This document shows positions 58,141 through 64,000 of a DNA stretch of 64,000 nt, piece by piece. The notes beneath the pieces were generated by a model. That model saw only the letters and a list, made by a program, of their open reading frames with translations. It was not told the origin of the DNA and searched no databases. A program made the position numbers and the translations under genes. Every line of letters starts with the position of its first letter. Positions within the stretch are counted from its first letter, which is position 1. Source of the stretch: Rhodobacter sp. (GTDB lineage: Bacteria > Pseudomonadota > Alphaproteobacteria > Rhodobacterales > Rhodobacteraceae); contig JACKKG010000001.1 of the NCBI GenBank assembly GCA_020637515.1, positions 2,386,501-2,450,500 on the forward strand, in the 5' to 3' direction.

Positions 58141-59319
58141 TCACGAGTTCAGCTCGTAGGCGCGTTCGCCATGGGCCGACAGGTCCAGCCCATTCGTTTC
58201 CGATTCCGCATCGACCCGCAGGCGCACGACCAGCCCCACCAACCGAACCAGCGCATAGGTGGCCGCCAGCGTCCAGACGCCGACCACTGCCAGCGCCCCC
58301 AGTTGCGCCGCCCAGCTTCCCGCGCCCAGCGCGGCGACCATGATCGTGCCGAAGATTCCGCCGACCCCGTGCACCGCGAACACATCCAGCATGTCGTCGA
58401 TTTTCAGCCGGTTTCGCACCAGGTTCACGGCCTCCTGGCACAGCACGCCCGCGACCAGTCCGATGACCACCGCCGCCAGCGGGCCGACATAGCCCGAGGC
58501 CGGCGTGATCGAGGCCAGGCCCGCGATCGTGCCCGTCACCAGACCCACCATCGAGGCGCGGCCGAACTTGATGCGTTCCCACGCGATCCACGACAACGAG
58601 GCCGCCGCCGCCGACAGATGCGTGACCACCATCGCCATCGCCGCCTGACCATTCGCGGCCAGCGCCGAACCGCCGTTGAACCCGAACCAGCCCACCCAGA
58701 GCATCGCCGCCCCCATCATCACCAGGCCGGGTTGATGCGGCGGGGTGTGGCGGTTCTTGCGCGGCCCCAGCAGCGCGGCGATCACCAGTGCGGCCAGTCC
58801 GGCGGTTTCGTGCACGACGATTCCGCCGGCAAAGTCCCGGGTGCCGACCGCCCCGAACAGGCCGCCGTCGGCCAGCACGCCGCCGCCCCAGATCCAGTGC
58901 GTCACCGGCGCGTAGACGATCAGCATCCACAGCCCCGAAAACAGCAGCACAAAGCCATAGCCGACCCGTTCGGCATAGGCGCCGACGATCAGCGCGGGGG
59001 TGATGATGGCAAAGGTCATCTGAAAGCCGAAGAACAGGATCTCGGGGATCGTGCCGGTCAGGCTGTCGGTCGTCACCCCGTTCAGAAAGACCCGCGACAG
59101 TCCGCCCCACCAGCCGCCGGGGGCGCCAAAGGCGATGGAATAGCCCGCCACCAGCCACAGGATCGACATCAGGCAAGCCAGCGAGAAGACGTGCATGAAC
59201 ACGCTCAGCACGTTTCGCGCGCGCACCAGCCCGCCGTAGAACAGCGCGAGCGCGGGCAGGGTCATGAACAGCACAAGGGCGGTCGCGGTAAAGACAAAGG
59301 CGGTATCGGCGGCGTTCAT
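58141..59319 (-). CDS. amt: Ammonium transporter
   Basis: 392-residue Amt/Rh-family channel with about 11 membrane segments. The twin-histidine pore pair is present: His170 in FAGGIVVHETAG and His317 in VFAVHGVGGIFGT. GFNGGSALAANGQAAMAMV and the ALFYGGLVRARNVLSV opening also match. GGAGGACCCG precedes ATG 59319. No glnK or other PII gene is adjacent, which is unusual for amt. A long hairpin lies in its 5' leader. It would move NH4+/NH3 into the cell, in keeping with the ntr operon 2.5 kb away. Confidence 0.95.
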   Translation of the reverse strand: MNAADTAFVFTATALVLFMTLPALALFYGGLVRARNVLSVFMHVFSLACLMSILWLVAGYSIAFGAPGGWWGGLSRVFLNGVTTDSLTGTIPEILFFGFQMTFAIITPALIVGAYAERVGYGFVLLFSGLWMLIVYAPVTHWIWGGGVLADGGLFGAVGTRDFAGGIVVHETAGLAALVIAALLGPRKNRHTPPHQPGLVMMGAAMLWVGWFGFNGGSALAANGQAAMAMVVTHLSAAAASLSWIAWERIKFGRASMVGLVTGTIAGLASITPASGYVGPLAAVVIGLVAGVLCQEAVNLVRNRLKIDDMLDVFAVHGVGGIFGTIMVAALGAGSWAAQLGALAVVGVWTLAATYALVRLVGLVVRLRVDAESETNGLDLSAHGERAYELNS

Positions 59320-59373
59320 CGGGTCCTCCAGGCTCGTCGTGCCTGTCAGAGCGGCAAAAGACTGACCGGAAAA

Positions 59374-59426
59374 GCGGCACTCGTGCGGAATTGCGCGGAA
59401 TCGCGATGCAATTCCGCAAGTGCCGC
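59374..59426 (-). other. Long hairpin in the amt leader (possible structured RNA)
   Basis: Arms GCGGCACT + TGCGGAATTGC (59374-59394, with a 2-base CG bulge) pair perfectly with GCAATTCCGCA + AGTGCCGC (59408-59426), a 19-pair stem and 13-base loop. The word GCGGAAT is repeated in the loop. It lies 55-107 bases upstream of the amt ATG and 53 bases past the cinA stop. The minus-strand sequence after the stem begins TTTCCGGTC, so a terminator would be weak. It could be a leader structure, a small RNA, or the cinA operon end. Confidence 0.6.
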
Positions 59427-59478
59427 GTCAAAGGGCGCCTGTGGGCCGCGTTCGATGAAAAAATGGGCGGGTCGCGAA

Positions 59479-59946
59479 TTAGCGCGCCGCGTCCCGCAGC
59501 AGACCCAGCGCGTGCCGGACCGCGGCGGCGCGCACGGCCTGCCGCCCGATGGCGCCGAATTCGACCGTTTCGCTGCGCGTGCTGGCCGTTTTCGAGGCAA
59601 CGGCGAAACAGACGCGGCCTTCGGGCTTGAATTCCGAGCCGCCGGGGCCGGCGATGCCGGTGGTCGAGACCGCCAGATCGGCCAGCGAGTGCCGCAAGGC
59701 CCCCTCGGCCATGGCGCGCGCGACCTCTTCGCTGACCGCGCCATGCGCCGCCAGCGTCGCCGCATCGACGCCCAGCATCTGTTCCTTGGCCGCGTTGGAA
59801 TAGGTGACAAAGCCCCGGTCCACCACGTCCGAGGACCCAGGCACATCCGTCAGCGCCCCCGCGACCAGCCCGCCGGTGCAGCTTTCGGCGGTCGCGATGC
59901 GCCAGCCCCGGGCCCGAGCGGCGGCCAGAACCGCGGCGGCGCTCAT
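59479..59946 (-). CDS. CinA-family nicotinamide-nucleotide amidohydrolase
   Basis: 155-residue stand-alone CinA C-terminal domain (PncC), which deamidates nicotinamide mononucleotide to nicotinic acid mononucleotide. It has RIATAESCTGGLVAGALTDVPGSSDV with the active-site Ser/Thr region, GFVTYSNAAKEQMLGV, and STTGIAGPGGSEFKPEG. ATG 59946 is overlapped by pgpA by four bases; the open frame to 60216 is a shadow of pgpA. It is the last gene of the ispDF-pgpA-cinA operon. Confidence 0.93.
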   Translation of the reverse strand: MSAAAVLAAARARGWRIATAESCTGGLVAGALTDVPGSSDVVDRGFVTYSNAAKEQMLGVDAATLAAHGAVSEEVARAMAEGALRHSLADLAVSTTGIAGPGGSEFKPEGRVCFAVASKTASTRSETVEFGAIGRQAVRAAAVRHALGLLRDAAR

Positions 59947-60455
59947 GCCATCATCCTCAGCAACACGATGTGATAAAGCGCGGCCAACACGATCGACAGC
60001 ACCCCCGCGAAGAGCCCGGCCCAGAGATCGTCCAGCATCACGCCCCTGGCGTCGTGGCGGCGGTCGGCACGGCCGACCAGCCAGGGTTTCCAGATGTCGA
60101 ACAGCCGAAAGCACAGGAACGCCGCGACGGGGCCGGGCCAGACCATCGGCAGATCCACACCCATCGAGAGCCCGCGCGCCCAGAATCCGAACGCCGGGAA
60201 CAGCAGCGCCAGCCACATGCCCGCGACTTCGTCGATGACGATCTCGGACGGGTCCTCGCCGGGGCGGTCGCGCAGCGCCGCGCCAACCGACCAGAAGCCC
60301 AGCGCGGTGACGGCCAGCGTCGCGGCGACCAGCGGCAGAAAGCCCAGCCAGTGTTCGATGGCCCAGCCGATCAGCACCGCCACAAGCGATCCCCAGGTGC
60401 CGGGCGCGGGGCGCAGCAGGCCGACGTAACCAAAGGTGGTGAGGGCGCGCAGCAT
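59943..60455 (-). CDS. pgpA: Phosphatidylglycerophosphatase A
   Basis: 170-residue inner-membrane phosphatase making phosphatidylglycerol from its phosphate. Family marks are PAPGTWGSLVAVLIG, PSEIVIDEVAGMWLAL and FRLFDIWKPWLVGRADRR with the catalytic acidic and basic residues. About four hydrophobic segments. It is four bases from ispDF upstream and overlaps cinA by four bases. Confidence 0.94.
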   Translation of the reverse strand: MLRALTTFGYVGLLRPAPGTWGSLVAVLIGWAIEHWLGFLPLVAATLAVTALGFWSVGAALRDRPGEDPSEIVIDEVAGMWLALLFPAFGFWARGLSMGVDLPMVWPGPVAAFLCFRLFDIWKPWLVGRADRRHDARGVMLDDLWAGLFAGVLSIVLAALYHIVLLRMMA

Positions 60456-60459
60456 GGCG

Positions 60460-61623
60460 TTACTCCTGAATCAAGGTGGCGGTGGCGAGGGCGGCGATCC
60501 CTTCCTCGCGGCCGGTGAAGCCCAGCCTTTCCGAGGTCGTGGCCTTGACCGACACCCGCGCGACCGCGATCCCCAGGATCGCCGCCAGCGCCGCGCGCAT
60601 GGCCTCGGCATGGGGGCCGATCTTGGGGCGTTCGCAGATCAGCGTGACATCGCAATGGGCGATGCGGAACCCCCTGGCGCCGGCCAGTTCGGCCGCGTGG
60701 CGCAGGAAGATGTGGCTTTCGGCGCCTTTCCACTGCGGGTCCGAGGGGGGGAAATGGCGGCCGATATCACCCTCGGCCAGCGCGCCATACAGGGCGTCGG
60801 TCAGCGCATGCATCCCGACATCGGCGTCCGAATGGCCCAAAAGTGCGCGCGTGTGCGGCACCTTGACGCCGCACAGCCAGACGTGGTCGCCCTCGGTAAA
60901 GGCGTGCACGTCAAAACCGTTCCCTGTTCGGATATCCATTGTCTGACCTTTTAATGCCTGACGTTCGCGCAAGAGCCTCTCTGCTCTTTCGAAATCAACG
61001 GGATACGTCAGTTTGAGATTGTCCTCGCTGCCCTGGGTTATCCACACCTCGAGTCCCGCGGCGCGGGCGACGGCGACGTCGTCGGCGGCCTCGGCCGGGT
61101 GGGCGCGATGCGCAGCCAGAATCGCGTCAAAGCGGAAACCCTGCGGCGTCTGCGCCCGGAACAGCCCGTCGCGGGGCTGCACGCCGGTGACATGCGTCTC
61201 GCCCCGCCACAGGGCATCGGTGACCGCAAGCGCGGGGGCCGCGGCGACGTGGCTGTCCAGCGCGCGCAACACCGCGTCGATCACCGCGCCGGGCACCAGC
61301 GGCCGGGCGCCGTCGTGGATCAGCACCCGCTCGGGTGGGTTCGGCGCCCGCGCCAGCGCCTCGAGCGCGTTGCGCACCGTTTCGCTGCGCGTGGCCCCCC
61401 CGGTGACCCAGGGCAGGCCCAGGGCCTCGACCCGCGGGCGGTCGTCGGGATGGATGGCGACGATGAGACGCGCCAGCCCCGCGTCGCGGAACGCCTTTGC
61501 GGTCCACGCCAGCACCGGCCGGCCGGCCAGGTCGCGCCACTGTTTGGGCAGGCCGCCCCCCATGCGGTTGCCGCGCCCGGCGGCGACAAGGATCACGGCG
61601 GTCGGTGAGGCGGATGTGGTCAT
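60460..61623 (-). CDS. ispDF: Bifunctional IspD/IspF (MEP pathway)
   Basis: 387-residue fusion of two isoprenoid enzymes. Residues 1-225 are IspD, the cytidylyltransferase (AVILVAAGRGNRMGGGLPKQWRDL with the CTP-binding GxGxRMG-type loop, and DGARPLVP), and residues 229-387 are IspF, the cyclodiphosphate synthase (RTGNGFDVHAFTEG with zinc ligands Asp and His, GHSDADVGMHALTDALYGAL). IspDF fusions occur in many alphaproteobacteria. It heads the ispDF-pgpA-cinA operon on this strand and is divergent from dusB. Confidence 0.96.
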   Translation of the reverse strand: MTTSASPTAVILVAAGRGNRMGGGLPKQWRDLAGRPVLAWTAKAFRDAGLARLIVAIHPDDRPRVEALGLPWVTGGATRSETVRNALEALARAPNPPERVLIHDGARPLVPGAVIDAVLRALDSHVAAAPALAVTDALWRGETHVTGVQPRDGLFRAQTPQGFRFDAILAAHRAHPAEAADDVAVARAAGLEVWITQGSEDNLKLTYPVDFERAERLLRERQALKGQTMDIRTGNGFDVHAFTEGDHVWLCGVKVPHTRALLGHSDADVGMHALTDALYGALAEGDIGRHFPPSDPQWKGAESHIFLRHAAELAGARGFRIAHCDVTLICERPKIGPHAEAMRAALAAILGIAVARVSVKATTSERLGFTGREEGIAALATATLIQE

Positions 61624-61711
61624 GCCCCGGGCTTAGGGGATGGGGCCCGCCGCTGCAAGAGCGTGCCCGACCGGCCGTCCCGTGGGGATGCCCGGCTTTT
61701 GGGCGGATGGC

Positions 61712-61742
61712 TTGAGAAATGATTAAACAATGTGCATATGCT
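61712..61742 (+). promoter_or_regulatory. Possible promoter of dusB-ntrBC
   Basis: A -35-like TTGAGA at 61712 and a -10-like TATGCT at 61737-61742 (spacing 19), in the only AT-rich part of the 208-base intergenic region, about 90 bases before dusB. Weak match. Confidence 0.3.
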
Positions 61743-61831
61743 GAAAGCGCAGGCAGATTCCCCAAAGGTTGCCTTTCCACTGCCCGAAACCCCGCGCTAG
61801 ATGACGGCGTGACGCTCGTGGACCAGACCCG

Positions 61832-62817
<986 letters not shown>

Positions 62818-62821
<4 letters not shown>

Positions 62822-63957
62822 GCATGGCGCCCATCACCCCGCCCATTCCGACGCCCGCGCAGATGCCCGTGCCAACACCGGTGCCGGGGGCGATCTTTTC
62901 GGCCCTGCCGATCCCGGCGTTTCTGACCGGCCCGCGCGGCGCCTCCGAGGTGATCCTGGACGTCAACCCCGCCGCCGAGCAGTTCATTTCGGTCTCGGCC
63001 AGCCTGCTGCGTGGCGCGCCCGTGTTCGACCGGCTGGCGATCGACGCGCCGATGGACGAGGCCGTCGCCCGGGCCCGTCGCAACCGCGCAGCGGTCTTCA
63101 TCAACGATTGCGAGGTTTGCACCGGGGACCGGCCGCCGGTGCTGTGCAGCCTGCAACTGGCCCCCATGAACGACGACGCCGACAGCCTGCTGCTGCTGAT
63201 CACACCGCGCGACATCGCCGGGCGTCTGGGGCGAACGGGGGTGGTGAAGGCGGCGGCGAAATCGGCGATCGGCATGGCCGAGATGCTGGTGCACGAAATC
63301 AAGAACCCGCTGGCCGGGATCGCGGGCGCGGCGCAACTGCTGTCGATGGAACTGAGCAGCGAGGAGCGCGAGCTGACCGACCTGATCGTCGCCGAGACGC
63401 GGCGCATCGTGAAACTTCTGGACCAGGTCGAACAATTCGGTGACCAGCGCCCGCCGGACCGGCGCGAGATCAACATCCACGACGTTCTGGAACGGGCCCG
63501 GCGTTCGGCCGAGGTGGGCTTCGCCGCGCATATGCATATCGGCGACGATTACGACCCGTCGTTGCCCGATGCCCTGGCCGATCCCGACCAGTTGCAGCAG
63601 GTGTTCCTGAACCTGTTGAAGAACGCGGCCCAGGCCCAGCCCGAGGGCGGCACCATCCGCATCCACACGTATTTCGAGCGCGGCCTGCAAGTGGCCGGGT
63701 TCGACGGGCGCCGGGTCGCCCTGCCTTTGCATGTCGAGATCATCGACGACGGGCCAGGCCTGCCGCCGGCGATCGCCGAGAACATCTTCGAGCCCTTTGT
63801 GTCCGGGCGCGAGAACGGCACCGGCCTGGGGCTGGCCCTGGTGTCCAAGATCATCGCCGCGCACGAGGGCTGGATCGAGGTGACCTCGCGCCCCGGACAG
63901 ACCGTCTTTCGGGTGTCGCTGCCCCTTGCGCGCCCCAGAACCAAGGAGCCTCGCTGA
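62818..63957 (+). CDS. ntrB: Nitrogen regulation sensor kinase NtrB
   Basis: 379-residue cytoplasmic histidine kinase of the NtrB/GlnL family. A proline-rich start is followed by a PAS domain (about 25-135, FSALPIPAFLTGPRGA and VNPAAEQF), then the H-box VHEIKNPLAGIAG with His159, the N-box QQVFLNLLKNAAQA and the G boxes IDDGPGLP and NGTGLGLAL. It controls NtrC phosphorylation in response to PII signals, so that nitrogen-poor conditions switch on assimilation genes. The start ATGAGC overlaps dusB by four bases, and its TGA shares one base with the ntrC ATG. Confidence 0.95.
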
Positions 63958-64000
63958 TGGATGGAACCGTCCTTGTCGCCGACGACGACCGCACGATCCG
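63957..64000 (+). CDS. ntrC: Nitrogen regulator NtrC, N-terminal start only (cut by window end)
   Basis: Only the first 14 complete codons are in the window: MDGTVLVADDDRTI. VLVADDD is the opening strand and acidic pocket of a response-regulator receiver domain. Position directly after ntrB, with TGATG coupling, identifies it as NtrC. Phospho-NtrC activates nitrogen-assimilation promoters; in Rhodobacter it does so with sigma-70. The rest lies beyond 64000. Confidence 0.88.
   Translation, partial: MDGTVLVADDDRTI

Noticed and set aside
61751..61774. AGGCA-N14-TGCCT as an NtrC site before dusB
   Set aside because: Does not match the known TGCACC-type dyad and could occur by chance in GC-rich DNA.

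Overview
The window is a gene-dense, very GC-rich piece of chromosome that reads as Rhodobacteraceae (Alphaproteobacteria, Rhodobacterales). I infer this from gene content and order: dusB(nifR3)-ntrB-ntrC, a fused ispDF gene, an LdtR-type MarR regulator, an RSP_2648-like PIN protein, SdhE, COQ10/RatA, a CoxD/CoxE/XdhC accessory set, and a candidate FnrL-type box. I see 63 genes, of which uvrA and ntrC are cut by the window edges. No rRNA, tRNA, CRISPR array, insertion sequence, phage or plasmid gene was seen. No gap between genes exceeds 300 bases.

Layout. 1-13.3 kb: the end of uvrA, an iron-sulfur old-yellow-enzyme oxidoreductase facing an FAD monooxygenase, glutaryl-CoA dehydrogenase facing its LysR regulator, then trmJ, heme A synthase, an M32 carboxypeptidase, an MBL hydrolase, lysoplasmalogenase and an FAD amine/amino-acid oxidase. 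13.3-23 kb: a DUF938 methyltransferase, AhpD-like protein behind an FNR-type box, edd, a small orphan ORF, rlmI-PIN, hemF, DUF2332-pth, rplY and an MFS transporter. 23-32.8 kb: molybdenum-enzyme accessory genes (molybdopterin-binding protein, XdhC, CoxE-like VWA, CoxD-like AAA+), a FIST sensor translationally coupled to a PAS hybrid kinase, a methyltransferase and a LysR regulator. 33-45 kb: aspartate aminotransferase, XRE-sdhE, two secreted proteins built from one uncharacterised four-cysteine domain, the divergent LdtR-type regulator, lipA, peroxiredoxin, a second VWA protein with a tiny membrane protein, DUF2927 lipoprotein, dusA, hemE and a ThiE-like gene. 45-54 kb: a peptide ABC importer (one gene for two ATPases, two permeases, Tat-exported binding protein) next to a CocE/NonD hydrolase and an amidase, then a Flp-pilin-like microgene behind a perfect palindrome. 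54-64 kb: pyrC, a hydrolase-fold protein without its serine, a methyltransferase, hpt, COQ10, an unpaired ammonium transporter with a long leader hairpin, cinA-pgpA-ispDF, and the dusB-ntrB-ntrC nitrogen operon.

Most genes are housekeeping or ordinary accessory metabolism. The signals that the gene list does not explain are (i) a composite two-hairpin intergenic repeat, always just 3' of a gene and oriented with it, whose stems covary around a fixed TTTTCCA loop and which ends in a conserved GATATTTCCGGCACAAAGA-like tail; (ii) the secreted GRYDIWVGTF four-cysteine domain family beside an LdtR-type regulator; (iii) the 53-base hairpin upstream of amt; and (iv) the palindrome-controlled pilin-like microgene. 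Motif coordinates were read by eye and may be off by a base or two.
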